Of a stretch of 64,000 nucleotides of DNA, positions 19,221-28,045 are shown in pieces (the stretch's first letter is position 1; every line of letters begins with the position of its first letter). The notes beneath the pieces were generated by a model. That model was not told the origin of the DNA and searched no databases. It saw only the letters and a program-made list of their open reading frames with translations. This DNA is from Betaproteobacteria bacterium (GTDB taxonomy: Bacteria > Pseudomonadota > Gammaproteobacteria > Burkholderiales > Casimicrobiaceae): positions 62,001 to 126,000 of the forward strand of contig BOKS01000015.1 in NCBI GenBank assembly GCA_016861105.1, in the 5' to 3' direction. A program made the translations under genes and the position numbers.

Positions 19221-20065
19221 TGATGCGCACGCTTGCGGGCCGTACGCTGCTCGTCACCGGCGCCACGCGCGGCATCGGGCTCGCCATCGCCGTGCGGGCC
19301 GCCCGCGACGGGGCGAACGTCGCCATCCTCGGGAAGACCGAGGCCCCGCACCCGAAGCTTCCCGGGACGATCCACGACGCTGCCCGCGCCGTCGAGGAGG
19401 CCGGCGGGCGCGCGCTCGCGCTCGCCTGCGACGTCCGCGACGAGCAGGCGGTCGCGCGCGCCGTCGACGCGACGGTCGGCCGTTTCGGCGGGCTCGACGC
19501 GCTGGTCAACAACGCGAGCGCGATCAGCCTCACCGGCACGCTCGCGACGCCGGTGAAGCGCTTCGACCTCATGACGGGCGTCAACGTGCGCGGCACGTTC
19601 GTCGCCTCGCAGGCCTGCCTGCCGCACTTGCTCGCAGCGGCGCGGACCCGGGGCGAGGCGCACATCCTGACGCTGGCGCCGCCGCCCTCGCTCGATCCGA
19701 AGCACTTCCGCGACCACGTCGCCTACGCGATCGCGAAGGTCGGGATGAGCCTCGCGACGCTGGGCATGGCCGAGGAGTTCCGGGAACAGGACGTGCGCGT
19801 GAACGCCCTGTGGCCGCGCACCGTGATCGCGACCGCGGCCATCGCCATGCTGCCGGGCGCGGATCCGCGCCGGATGCGCACGCCGCAGATCGTCGCCGAC
19901 GCCGCGCACGCGGTGCTGTCCGGGGCGCTGGGGGCGACGAGCGGCCGCTTTCTCATCGACGAGGACGTGCTGCGCACGGCGGGCCTCGTCCGGGAGGCGA
20001 AGGACCTGGAGCGCTACGCCGTCGACCCGGCGCAGCCGCTCATGCCGGACCTGTTCCTCGACTGA
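19220..20065 (+). CDS. HSDL2-like short-chain dehydrogenase/reductase
   Basis: The 281-residue Rossmann-fold NAD(P) oxidoreductase begins with the cofactor motif TGATRGIGLAIA. It resembles the hydroxysteroid-dehydrogenase-like 2 subgroup: GKTEAPHPKLPGTIHDAA, VNNASAISLTGT and YAIAKVGMSLATLGMAEEF are characteristic. The catalytic Tyr-x3-Lys is in YAIAK. HSDL2-type proteins act on lipid-derived substrates, but their natural substrate is poorly defined. Two adjacent ATG codons (19220 and 19223) follow the upstream stop. It is coupled to the enoyl-CoA hydratase gene. Confidence 0.87.
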   Translation: MMRTLAGRTLLVTGATRGIGLAIAVRAARDGANVAILGKTEAPHPKLPGTIHDAARAVEEAGGRALALACDVRDEQAVARAVDATVGRFGGLDALVNNASAISLTGTLATPVKRFDLMTGVNVRGTFVASQACLPHLLAAARTRGEAHILTLAPPPSLDPKHFRDHVAYAIAKVGMSLATLGMAEEFREQDVRVNALWPRTVIATAAIAMLPGADPRRMRTPQIVADAAHAVLSGALGATSGRFLIDEDVLRTAGLVREAKDLERYAVDPAQPLMPDLFLD

Positions 20066-20071
20066 CGCGCC

Positions 20072-20171
20072 AGGGCCTGTTCACGCCATGGACACAGGCG
20101 CGCTGCGAAGCGAAAAGGGCCGTGGGCCAGGCGCAAGGCCGCAAGGCGGGCCGGGAACCCGGCGAGGCCCT
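20072..20171. repeat. 100-bp element with inverted ends in a convergent gap
   Basis: The gap between the SDR (plus) and rluB (minus) starts with AGGGCCTGTTCA and ends with AGGCCCT, so the ends are inverted copies (AGGGCCT/AGGCCCT). Inside is a small hairpin GCCGGG-AA-CCCGGC. The last bases overlap the rluB stop codon. The first 30 bases resemble 6621-6650 in another convergent gap. It is probably a small interspersed repeat. Confidence 0.5.
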
Positions 20172-21657
20172 AGGTTTCGTCCCCGGGCGTGCCATCGGCC
20201 GGCAGGTCGACGATGCGCCGCTTCTTGCGCGTGATGCGCGGCGCGGGATTGCCCGGCTTGGGGGCGTGCAGCGACGAGATCGACGGCTCGCGGTAGTCGC
20301 GCTCGTCGCGGATCGACGACTTGAGGCCGCGCGGCTGCGGACCGCGCATGCGCTGCTGCTTGCCGGGCCGCGCGCCCTGCGCGAAGCCGGGCATCCCGAA
20401 TGCGTCGGCCGCGCGCCGCCCGCGGCGCTTGTGCGGCTTCGCCTGGCCGCTGGCGGCCTGCCCCTTGCGCTGGCCGGGCCGCGCGCCCGCGTGCTGTCCC
20501 TGCGGTGCTGCGCCCGGCTTGCCCTTGCGCTTGCCGCGGCGCGGCCCGGGCGCGCCCGCGGGCCGCGTTCCCGGCTCCGCCGGCGCGGCGACGTTGCCGT
20601 CGACGCCCGCCGGCAGCCCCGGCTTGGGCCCGCGCCGGCCGCGCCGGCCGCCGGGCTTGCCCTGCTTGCCCGGCTTGCGCCCGGGCCCCGGCGGCTGGCC
20701 GGGCGCGCGCGGCGGCGGCCGCGCCGTTCCATCGCCGTCGGGAGCGGCGGCCCCGCCGGCGCCGGCCTTGAGGCCGACGGACTTGAGCAGCGCGTTGACT
20801 TCCTGCGGCTCCAGTTCGACGACCTCGCCGCGCTTCAGCACCGGCGGCATCGCGATGCGCCCGTAGCGCGTGCGGATCAGCCGGCTGACCGTCAGCCCCA
20901 GCGCTTCGAACAGCCGCCGCACCTCGCGGTTGCGTCCCTCCCGGATCGCGACGTTGTACCAGTGGTTGGCGCTGTCCTCGTCGCCGCCGCCGTCCTCCAC
21001 CTTCTCGCACTTCGCCGGGCCGTCCTCCAGCTCGACGCCGGTGCGCAGCTCCTGCACCTGCGCGTCGGTGAGCCGCCCCATCACGCGCACCGCGTACTCG
21101 CGCTCCACCTCGTAGCGCGGGTGCATCAGCCGGTTCGCCAGCTCGCCCGAGTTCGTGAAGAGCAGCAGCCCCTCGGTGTTGTAGTCGAGCCGGCCGACGG
21201 CGATCCACTTGCCGTCGCGGATCGACGGCAGCTGCTCGAACACGGTGGGCCTCTCGTCGGGATCGTCCCGCGTGACGAGCTCGCCCGCGGGCTTGTGGTA
21301 GACGAGCACGCGCGGCTTCGGCTCCGCGAAGCGGATCTTGACCGGCTCGCCGTTGATGCGGACCTCGTCGCCGGGGCCGACCTTCTGCCCGATCTCGGCC
21401 GGCATCCGGTTGACCGTGATGCGGCCGGCGATGATCAGCTCCTCCATCGCGCGGCGCGAGCCGAAGCCGCAGGACGCGAGGATCTTGTGGAGCCGTTGCG
21501 GCTCCGAGAAGACCTCGTCAGTGGAGGACTTGTGCTTGCGGAGCGGCGTCTCCTCCGCGATCCTCTGCAGCGCCAGCGACGTCTGCTGCGCCGGCATCGG
21601 CGCCGAGGATCGGGCTCGCGAGCGCGAGTGGCGCTTCGGCGGCCTTGGTGGGGGCAT
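20170..21657 (-). CDS. rluB: 23S rRNA pseudouridine(2605) synthase with long basic tail
   Basis: RluB isomerises U2605 in 23S rRNA. The core at residues about 50-300 holds an S4 RNA-binding domain ([20 protein letters not shown]) and the catalytic domain with [20 protein letters not shown], where Asp is the nucleophile. The remaining ~190 C-terminal residues are low-complexity Gly/Pro/Arg/Lys sequence, a common RNA-binding extension in high-GC betaproteobacteria. The ATG at 21657 has GGAG 7 bases upstream and overlaps the scpB 3-prime end by about 140 bp. The ATG at 21597 is an alternative. It is last in trpS-scpA-scpB-rluB. Confidence 0.92.
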   Translation of the reverse strand: MPPPRPPKRHSRSRARSSAPMPAQQTSLALQRIAEETPLRKHKSSTDEVFSEPQRLHKILASCGFGSRRAMEELIIAGRITVNRMPAEIGQKVGPGDEVRINGEPVKIRFAEPKPRVLVYHKPAGELVTRDDPDERPTVFEQLPSIRDGKWIAVGRLDYNTEGLLLFTNSGELANRLMHPRYEVEREYAVRVMGRLTDAQVQELRTGVELEDGPAKCEKVEDGGGDEDSANHWYNVAIREGRNREVRRLFEALGLTVSRLIRTRYGRIAMPPVLKRGEVVELEPQEVNALLKSVGLKAGAGGAAAPDGDGTARPPPRAPGQPPGPGRKPGKQGKPGGRRGRRGPKPGLPAGVDGNVAAPAEPGTRPAGAPGPRRGKRKGKPGAAPQGQHAGARPGQRKGQAASGQAKPHKRRGRRAADAFGMPGFAQGARPGKQQRMRGPQPRGLKSSIRDERDYREPSISSLHAPKPGNPAPRITRKKRRIVDLPADGTPGDET

Positions 21658-22312
21658 CGGGGGTCTCCAGGAGATGGGAGGGGTCGAGCTCGGCGAGCGG
21701 AGGGAGTTCCGCGAGGGAGGTGAGGCCGAGGTCGTCGAGGAAGGTCTTCGTCGTCGCGTAGAGCGCCGGTCGCCCGGGCGTCTCGCGATGGCCGACCGCC
21801 TCGATCCATTGCCGGTCCTCGAGCGACTTGATGACGTTCGTGGACACGGCGACGCCGCGGATCGACTCGATGTCGCCGCGCGTGACGGGCTGCTGGTAGG
21901 CGATGATGGCGAGCGTCTCCATCACCGCGCGCGAGTACTTCGGCGGCTTCTCCGGCGAGAGCCGGTCGAGGAAGGGCTGCACCTCGCGACGGCCCTGGAA
22001 GCGCCAGCCCGACGCGACCTGCACGAGCTCCACCTTGCGCTCGCTCCAGTCGGCGCGCAGGTCCTCGAGCACGCGGCGGACGAGATCGGCGGGCAGCGGC
22101 GGGTCGAAGAGGCGTGCGAGCGTGGACGCGGGGACGGCTTCGCCGGCGACCAGCAACGCCGCCTCGAGCACGCTCTTGATCTCGCGCACGTCGCCCGCCG
22201 CCGCGGCCGCCTCGCCGCCCGCATCGCCGGTCCGTGCAGGCGCAGCGTCGTCGGGGCGCGTCTCGTGCGCGGCGGCGGGCGGCTGCGGGGACACCGGGAG
22301 TTCGTCGTTCAT
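21518..22312 (-). CDS. scpB: Segregation and condensation protein B
   Basis: ScpB is a winged-helix (kite) subunit that dimerises and binds ScpA in the SMC condensin complex, which compacts and separates chromosomes. The 264-residue product has the conserved [15 protein letters not shown] start of the first winged helix and [20 protein letters not shown] of the second. The ends are low-complexity. The start is coupled to scpA by an ATGA overlap (22312-22309). Its 3-prime 140 bp are shared with the rluB N-terminal region in another frame. Confidence 0.93.
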   Translation of the reverse strand: MNDELPVSPQPPAAAHETRPDDAAPARTGDAGGEAAAAAGDVREIKSVLEAALLVAGEAVPASTLARLFDPPLPADLVRRVLEDLRADWSERKVELVQVASGWRFQGRREVQPFLDRLSPEKPPKYSRAVMETLAIIAYQQPVTRGDIESIRGVAVSTNVIKSLEDRQWIEAVGHRETPGRPALYATTKTFLDDLGLTSLAELPPLAELDPSHLLETPDAPTKAAEAPLALASPILGADAGAADVAGAAEDRGGDAAPQAQVLH

Positions 22313-23157
22313 GGCATGTCGTCGGACTGCAGCGCGAAGGGTTTCTCGCCGCGTCCCTGCACGTAGATCGGAGCGTACGGCGCGGCCTGCGCCACCTCGA
22401 TCAGCTGCTCGCGCGCGAGCTCGAGGATCGCGAGGAACGTCACCACGAGGTGCGGGACGTCGGCGTGCTCGTGGAAGAGCCGCGTGAACTCGGCGTAGCG
22501 GCCGGGCTCCAGCGCCTTCAGGATCCGGCTCATCTCGGCCCGCACCGAGAGCTGCTCGCGCGTGACCAGGTGATGGCGGTGGATTCTCGCGCGCTGGATC
22601 AGGCCTGCCCAGGCCGCGCGCAGGTCCTCGGGCACCACGTGGGGGAGCCGCGCGGTGGCGACACGGTCGAACCACACGCGCACCGGCTCGAAGTCGCGCC
22701 CGGCGAGCGGCAGCGCGTCGAGCGCGCGTGCCGCCTCCTTCATGCGCTCGTACTCGAGCAGGCGGCGCACCAGCTCGGCGCGCGGGTCCTCGCCCTCCTC
22801 GCCTCGCACGGCCGCCGGCCGCGGCAGCAGCAGCCGCGACTTGATCTCGATGAGCACCGCGGCCATCAGCAGGTACTCGGCCGCGAGCTCGAGCTGCGTG
22901 CGCCGCATCATCTCGACGTAGCCCAGGTACTGCCGCGTGAGCTCGGCCATCGGGATGTCGAGGACGTTGACGTTCTGCCGGCGGATCAGGTAGAGCAGCA
23001 GGTCGAGCGGTCCCTCGAAGGTGTCGAGGAAGACCTCGAGCGCCTCGGGCGGGATGTAGAGATCGTGGGGGATCTCGTTCAGCGGCTCGCCGTAGACGCG
23101 CGCGACCGGCCGCGGCGCGGGCGACGGGTGCGCGAAGTCGAGCGAAGCTTCACTCAT
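22309..23157 (-). CDS. scpA: Segregation and condensation protein A
   Basis: ScpA is the kleisin that bridges SMC heads. The 282-residue protein has the conserved core FEGPLDLLLYLIRRQNVNVL, IPMAELTRQYLGYV and AAEYLLMAAVLIEIKSRLLL, and a C-terminal winged helix with LVVTFLAILELAREQLIEV. These are standard features. It overlaps trpS by 8 bases upstream and scpB by 4 bases downstream, so the three are translationally linked. Confidence 0.95.
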   Translation of the reverse strand: MSEASLDFAHPSPAPRPVARVYGEPLNEIPHDLYIPPEALEVFLDTFEGPLDLLLYLIRRQNVNVLDIPMAELTRQYLGYVEMMRRTQLELAAEYLLMAAVLIEIKSRLLLPRPAAVRGEEGEDPRAELVRRLLEYERMKEAARALDALPLAGRDFEPVRVWFDRVATARLPHVVPEDLRAAWAGLIQRARIHRHHLVTREQLSVRAEMSRILKALEPGRYAEFTRLFHEHADVPHLVVTFLAILELAREQLIEVAQAAPYAPIYVQGRGEKPFALQSDDMP

Positions 23158-24352
23158 ACCGCAGTCCCATCGCCTCGCGGACGTCGCGCATCGTCTCCTC
23201 GGCGAGCGTGCGCGCCCGCTCGCAGCCCTCGGCGACGATGCGCCGCACGAGCTGCGGGTCGTCGACGTAGGGCTGTGCGCGCTCGCGCATGGGCGCCTGC
23301 TCGCGCAGCACGGCGTCGATCACCGGCTGCTTGCACTCGAGGCAGCCGATGCCCGCCGTCGTGCAGCCCTGCCACACCCACTCGCGCGTCGGCGGGTCGG
23401 AGTAGATCTGGTGCAGCCCCCACACGGGACAGCGCTCGGGATTCCCGGGATCGACGCGCCGCACGCGCGCGGGGTCGGTCTGCATCGTGCGGATCTTGCG
23501 CGTCACCTCGGCGGGGTCCTCGCGCAGGAAGATCGCGTTCCCGTACGACTTCGACATCTTGCGGCCGTCGAGCCCCGGGACCTTCGGCGTCTCGGTCAGC
23601 AGCGCCTGCGGCTCGGGCAGGATCACGCGCCGCGTGCCCTCGAGGTAGCCGAACAGGCGCTCGCGGTCCGCCGCGGCGAGGTTGTCCGCCCGTTCGAGCA
23701 GCGTCTTCGCCTCCGCGAGCGCCTCGGCGTCGCCCTGCTGCTGGTAGGCCGTGCGCAGCTCCTCGTAGCGCCGGGCGCGCCGGCCGCCGAGCCGTCCGAC
23801 CGCCTCGCGCGCCTTGTCCTCGAAGCCCGGCTCGCGGCCGTACAGGTGGTTGAACCGTCGCGCGAGCTCGCGCACGAGCTCGAGGTGCGACACCTGGTCC
23901 TCGCCCACCGGCACGAGGTTGGCGCGGTAGATCAGGATGTCCGCCCCCTGCATCAGCGGGTAGCCGAGGAAGCCGAAGGTGGACAGGTCGCGCCCTGCGA
24001 GGCTCTGCTGCTGGTCCTTGTACGTGGGGACGCGCTCGAGCCAGCCCACCGGCGTCATCATGCCGAGCAGCAGCGTCAGCTCGGCGTGCTGCGGCACGCG
24101 CGACTGGATGAAGATCGTCGAGCGGAACGGGTCGATGCCTGCGCCCAGCCAGTCGATCACCATCTCCCAGGCGGTGTCGGCGACCGTCTCCGGCTCCTCG
24201 TAGTGCGTCGTCAGCGCGTGCCAGTCCGCGACGAAGTACAGGCACTGGTACTCGTCCTGCAGCCGCACCCAGTTGCGCAGGGCGCCGTGGTAATGGCCGA
24301 TATGCAGGCGGCCGGTCGGGCGCATGCCCGACAACACGCGGTCAGCGTACAT
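23150..24352 (-). CDS. trpS: Tryptophanyl-tRNA synthetase
   Basis: This class I aminoacyl-tRNA synthetase charges tRNA-Trp. The class signatures are LHIGHYHGAL (HIGH) and GRKMSKSYGNAIF (KMSKS). At 400 residues it is longer than the 334-residue enterobacterial enzyme. The extra sequence lies in the middle (residues about 165-240, rich in Arg and Glu). This elongated form is normal for betaproteobacteria. It heads the trpS-scpA-scpB-rluB cluster, with the site-2-type protease gene 42 bp upstream on the same strand. Confidence 0.96.
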   Translation of the reverse strand: MYADRVLSGMRPTGRLHIGHYHGALRNWVRLQDEYQCLYFVADWHALTTHYEEPETVADTAWEMVIDWLGAGIDPFRSTIFIQSRVPQHAELTLLLGMMTPVGWLERVPTYKDQQQSLAGRDLSTFGFLGYPLMQGADILIYRANLVPVGEDQVSHLELVRELARRFNHLYGREPGFEDKAREAVGRLGGRRARRYEELRTAYQQQGDAEALAEAKTLLERADNLAAADRERLFGYLEGTRRVILPEPQALLTETPKVPGLDGRKMSKSYGNAIFLREDPAEVTRKIRTMQTDPARVRRVDPGNPERCPVWGLHQIYSDPPTREWVWQGCTTAGIGCLECKQPVIDAVLREQAPMRERAQPYVDDPQLVRRIVAEGCERARTLAEETMRDVREAMGLRYE

Positions 24353-24394
24353 CGTCTCGATTCGTCGACGGGCCTCCGCGCGGCGCGGGGGCGT

Positions 24395-25048
24395 TCAAAG
24401 GCCGATCAGCGCGGCGATCAGTCGTTCCGCGCCCACGATCAGCGGGCGCATCAGGTTGTCGAGCAGCCCGAGGAACAGCAGCCCGAGGAGGATGAACAGC
24501 CCGAACGGCTCGATCCGCCCGTAGGCGGCCGCCGCCCCGCGCGGCAGCAGGCCGGCGACGACGCGCCCGCCGTCGAGCGGCGGGATGGGCAGGAGGTTGA
24601 GCGCCATCAGGATCAGGTTGATGTTGACGCCGATGCGGGCCATTTCCGCGAGCCCGCCGCTCGCCAGTGCGCCGCCGCCGATCGCCGCCATGAAGAGCAT
24701 CGCCCACAGCAGCGCCTGCAGGAAGTTCGAGCCGGGCCCGGCGGCGGCCACCCAGATCATGTCCCGGCGCGGATTGCGCAGGTTGGCGGCATTCACCGGC
24801 ACCGGCTTCGCCCATCCGAACAGGAACGCCGGGCCGCCGGCCAGCTTGGCCATGAGCAGCAGCACGGCCGGCACCAGGATCGTGCCGACCGGGTCGACGT
24901 GCTTCACCGGATTCAGCGTGAGGCGCCCGAGCATCTCGGCCGTGCGGTCGCCGAACCGCTTGGCGACGTACCCGTGGGCGGCCTCGTGCAGCGTGATGGC
25001 GAGGACCACCGGCACTCCCCAGAGCACGATGGTCTCGAGCCAGTCCAT
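24395..25048 (-). CDS. Site-2-protease-type (M50) membrane metalloprotease
   Basis: The 217-residue integral membrane protein has the zinc motif TLHEAAHGYVAKRFGD (HExxH) in the first helix region and the second motif LNLLPIPPLDGGRVV, whose Asp is the third ligand. About five hydrophobic segments are visible. This compact subgroup lacks the PDZ domain of RseP, and its substrates are mostly unknown. In many betaproteobacteria it lies between a YciO/YrdC gene and trpS, exactly as here. The ATG at 25048 is followed by MDWLETIVLWGVPVV, a normal family start. Confidence 0.92.
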   Translation of the reverse strand: MDWLETIVLWGVPVVLAITLHEAAHGYVAKRFGDRTAEMLGRLTLNPVKHVDPVGTILVPAVLLLMAKLAGGPAFLFGWAKPVPVNAANLRNPRRDMIWVAAAGPGSNFLQALLWAMLFMAAIGGGALASGGLAEMARIGVNINLILMALNLLPIPPLDGGRVVAGLLPRGAAAAYGRIEPFGLFILLGLLFLGLLDNLMRPLIVGAERLIAALIGL

Positions 25049-25059
25049 CCGGACGGATT

Positions 25060-25713
25060 CTACCCGAGTTCGCCGCCGGCCGTCGGCGCCCCCAGTCCGA
25101 GCCGCTGCGGATCGCCGCGCCCGACGCGGGTGACCGCGGGCGGATCCACGCCGAGGTCGACCACCGTCGTGGGCTCCGCTGCGCAGGCGCCGGCGTCGAG
25201 GATCGCGTCGATGCGCTTGCCGAGCCGCTCGCGGATCTCCTCGGGGTCGTTGAGCGGCGCGGTGTCGCCCGGCAGCATCAGCGTCGACGACAGGATCGGC
25301 TCGCCCAGCTCGTCGAGCAGCGCGCGGACCACCGGGTGTTCGGGCACGCGCAGTCCGACCGTGCTGCGCTTCGGGTGCTGCAGCCGGCGCGGGACCTCGC
25401 GCGTCGCCGGCAGGATGAACGTGAACGGGCCGGGGACGCCGCGCCGCACGAGGCGGAACTGCCAGTTGTCCAGGCGCGCGAAGTGCCCGAGTTCGGCGAG
25501 GTCGCGCAGCACCAGCGTCAGGTGGTGCTCGTCGCCGACGCCGCGCAGCTCGCGGATCCGCCGCGCCGCCGCGAGGTCCCCGAGCCGGCAGCCGAGCGCG
25601 TACGACGAGTCGGTCGGGTACGCCATCACGCCGCCGCCGCGCAGGATGCCCGCCGCCTGCCGGATCAGCCGCGGCTGCGGGCTTTCCGGATGAAGGGTGA
25701 AGAACTGGGCCAC
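25060..25713 (-). CDS. YciO/Sua5/YrdC-family protein (threonylcarbamoyl-AMP synthase-like)
   Basis: The 217-residue protein has the YrdC-fold signature PTDSSYALGCRLGD and, later, GPFTFILPAT and STVGLRVPEH. Family members make threonylcarbamoyl-AMP for the tRNA t6A modification. The YciO branch binds RNA and may act in a related step, but its role is less certain. The N-terminus MAQFFTLHPESPQPRLI is characteristic of YciO, so I favour that branch. It lies 11 bp upstream of the protease gene and is probably cotranscribed. Confidence 0.88.
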   Translation of the reverse strand: MAQFFTLHPESPQPRLIRQAAGILRGGGVMAYPTDSSYALGCRLGDLAAARRIRELRGVGDEHHLTLVLRDLAELGHFARLDNWQFRLVRRGVPGPFTFILPATREVPRRLQHPKRSTVGLRVPEHPVVRALLDELGEPILSSTLMLPGDTAPLNDPEEIRERLGKRIDAILDAGACAAEPTTVVDLGVDPPAVTRVGRGDPQRLGLGAPTAGGELG

Positions 25714-25800
25714 GGATGCGGAGGGCGGCGGCGGACGACGGTCGGCGGACGAGCGTGCCCCGACGAGGCGAGGTCGCGCTGCACGGGCTCATGTGCCGGT

Positions 25801-25828
25801 GGTTATAATCGCCACGCATCATATAACC
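25801..25828 (+). promoter_or_regulatory. Inverted repeat and -10 element upstream of the cysB-like gene
   Basis: GGTTATA (25801-25807) and TATAACC (25822-25828) form an inverted repeat with 14 bp between arms. The left arm is part of TATAAT (25803-25808), a perfect -10 hexamer about 80 bp before the GTG start. The -35 is weak (TGCACG). A repressor or autoregulator bound here would cover the promoter. LysR-type autoregulation would fit. Confidence 0.45.
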
Positions 25829-25886
25829 GACTGGCCGCGTCTCCGCGCCGCCCGTCCCTGTCCCTCGCCCCGCCGGGCGGCATCCC

Positions 25887-26819
25887 GTGAACCTGCAGCA
25901 GCTCCGCTACCTCGTCGCGGTCGTCGACAACGGCCTCAACGTCTCGGAGGCCGCGGAGGCGCTGTACACGTCGCAGCCGGGCATCAGCAAGCAGATCCGC
26001 CAGCTGGAGGACGAGCTCGGCGTGCAGGTCTTCGTGCGCGCCGGCAAGCGGCTCGCGCGCCTGACGCCGCCCGGCGCGATCGTCGTGGCGACGGCGCGCC
26101 GCGCCCTCGCCGAGATCGCGAACCTGCGGCGCGTCGCCGACGAGTTCCGCAGCGAGGACGAAGGCGACCTGTCGATCGCCACCACGCACACGCAGGCGCG
26201 CTACGTGCTCCCGCCGGTGCTGAAGGCGTTCGCGCAGCGCTACCCGAAGGTGCGGCTGATCCTCCACCAGGGCAACCCCACGCAGGTCGCCGAGCAGACC
26301 GCGAGCGGCGAGGCCGACCTCGGCATCGCGACGGAGGCGCTCGCCGACTACCGCGAGCTCGCCACGCTGCCGTGCTACGACTGGAACCGCGTCGTGCTGG
26401 TGCCGCGCGGCCACCCGCTCGAGCGCGAGGCCCCGCTGACGCTCGAGGCGATCGCCCGCCACCCGATCGTGACCTACGACTTCGCGTTCACCGGCCGGAC
26501 GCAGGCCAACGCGGCGTTCGCGGCGCGCGGGCTCGCGCCCACCGTGGTGCTGACGGCGCTCGACGCCGACGTCATCAAGACCTACGTCGAGCTCGGGATG
26601 GGCGTGGGCATCGTCGCGCAGATGGCCTACGACCCGCGCCGCGACACGGGCTTCGCGTGCCTCGACGCCTCGCACCTGTTCCCGACGTCCACGACGCGGC
26701 TCGCGCTGCGGCGGCAGGCCTTCCTGCGCGGGTACGTGTACGCCTTCGTCGCGCTGTTCGCCCCGCAGTACGACCGGGCGGCGGTCGACGCCGCGCTCGC
26801 CGCGGCGCCGCCGGCGTGA
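25887..26819 (+). CDS. CysB/Cbl-type LysR-family transcription regulator
   Basis: The 310-residue regulator has an N-terminal winged helix: MNLQQLRYLVAVVDNGLNVS, then EALYTSQPGISKQIRQLEDE, the recognition helix region characteristic of CysB/Cbl rather than generic LysR. The effector domain has ATTHTQARYVLPPVL and HQGNPTQVAEQ, which in CysB bind O- or N-acetylserine and sulfate. It therefore probably controls sulfur assimilation. Start is GTG at 25887. The stop overlaps the next gene as GTGA. CysB and Cbl cannot be separated without a tree. Confidence 0.88.
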   Translation: MNLQQLRYLVAVVDNGLNVSEAAEALYTSQPGISKQIRQLEDELGVQVFVRAGKRLARLTPPGAIVVATARRALAEIANLRRVADEFRSEDEGDLSIATTHTQARYVLPPVLKAFAQRYPKVRLILHQGNPTQVAEQTASGEADLGIATEALADYRELATLPCYDWNRVVLVPRGHPLEREAPLTLEAIARHPIVTYDFAFTGRTQANAAFAARGLAPTVVLTALDADVIKTYVELGMGVGIVAQMAYDPRRDTGFACLDASHLFPTSTTRLALRRQAFLRGYVYAFVALFAPQYDRAAVDAALAAAPPA

Positions 26820-28045
26820 CCCCGCCCGCCGCTGCGCAGGGGCCGTCGCTGCCCCGCCACTGGCCGCTGGCGGCGCTGCTCGCGACGCTGACGATGATCG
26901 GCCCGTTCGCGATCGACAGCTACCTGCCGGCGTTCCCGGCGATGCGCGAGGAGTTCGGCGTCGCGCAGATCGCGATCCAGCAGACGCTCTCGGCGTACCT
27001 CCTCGCGTTCGCGTTCATGATGCTCTGGCACGGGGCGCTGTCCGACGCCTTCGGCCGCCGGCCGGTCGTGCTGGTGGCGATGACGGTGTTCGCGATCGCC
27101 ACGCTCGCCTGCGCGATCGCCGGCAACGTGGAGTCGCTGTGGCTCGCGCGCGCGCTGCAGGGCCTGTGCGCCGGCGCCCCGATGGTCGCGGGGCGCGCGA
27201 TCATCCGCGACCGCTTCCACGGTCCCGAGGCGCAGCGGCTGATGTCCCAGGTGACGCTGATCTTCGGCATCGCCCCCGCGATCGCGCCGGTGATCGGCGG
27301 CGCCCTGCTCAACGCGTTCGGCTGGCGCGCGATCTTCTGGTTCCTTTTCGCATTCTCGCTCGCGGCGCTCGCGTGGTCGTGGCGCGCGCTGCCGGAGACG
27401 CTGCAGCCGCAGGCGCGCCAGCCGCTGCATCCACGCGTGCAGTTCCGCAACTACCGGCACGTGATCGCGAAGCCCGACTTCCTGCTGCTCGCGCTCGTGC
27501 CGGCCATGAACTTCTCGGGCTTCTTCCTCTACATCGCGGCGGCGCCCGCGTTCCTCGTCGACCTGCTGGGCGTGTCGACGATGGGCTTCGCGTGGCTCTT
27601 CGTGCCGATGATCGGCGGCGTGATGGTGGGCGCGGTCGTGTCCGGGCGCGTCGCCGGGCGCCTCGCGCCGCGCGCGACCGTGCGGCTCGGTTACCGCTTC
27701 CTGTTCGCCGGCGCCGCGCTCAACCTCGCCGTCGCGCTGCTCGTGCCGCCCGGGGTGCCGTGGCACGTGATGCCGGTGTTCGTCTACGCGCTCGGCTCCG
27801 CGGTCATCATGCCCAGCGCGACGCTGCTGCTGCTCGACCTGTTCCCGTCGAACCGGGGGCTGGCGGCGTCGCTGCAGGGCTTCCTCCACTTCTCGATCTC
27901 CGCGGTGAACGCGGGTACGATCGCGCCACTGCTCTCCGGTTCGCTGTGGGCGCTCGCGCTCGGCACGGCCGCGTTCACCGTCGCGTCGTACGCGCTGTGG
28001 ACCGTCTACGAGCACCGCTCCCGCACGCAGGAGATCCTCGGATGA
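26816..28045 (+). CDS. Bcr/CflA-family multidrug MFS transporter
   Basis: The 409-residue inner-membrane proton antiporter has about twelve hydrophobic helices. The first helix reads MIGPFAIDSYLPAFPAM, the signature of Bcr/CflA transporters. MFS motif A is SDAFGRRPVVL. Helices four and five contain QGLCAGAPMVAGRAIIRD. Start is GTG, overlapping the cysB-like stop by 4 bases. The end overlaps the DUF192 start as ATGA. Family members export bicyclomycin, sulfonamides or cysteine-pathway metabolites. The link to a CysB-type gene makes thiol or sulfur-compound export possible, but this is inference. Confidence 0.9.
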   Translation: MTPPAAAQGPSLPRHWPLAALLATLTMIGPFAIDSYLPAFPAMREEFGVAQIAIQQTLSAYLLAFAFMMLWHGALSDAFGRRPVVLVAMTVFAIATLACAIAGNVESLWLARALQGLCAGAPMVAGRAIIRDRFHGPEAQRLMSQVTLIFGIAPAIAPVIGGALLNAFGWRAIFWFLFAFSLAALAWSWRALPETLQPQARQPLHPRVQFRNYRHVIAKPDFLLLALVPAMNFSGFFLYIAAAPAFLVDLLGVSTMGFAWLFVPMIGGVMVGAVVSGRVAGRLAPRATVRLGYRFLFAGAALNLAVALLVPPGVPWHVMPVFVYALGSAVIMPSATLLLLDLFPSNRGLAASLQGFLHFSISAVNAGTIAPLLSGSLWALALGTAAFTVASYALWTVYEHRSRTQEILG

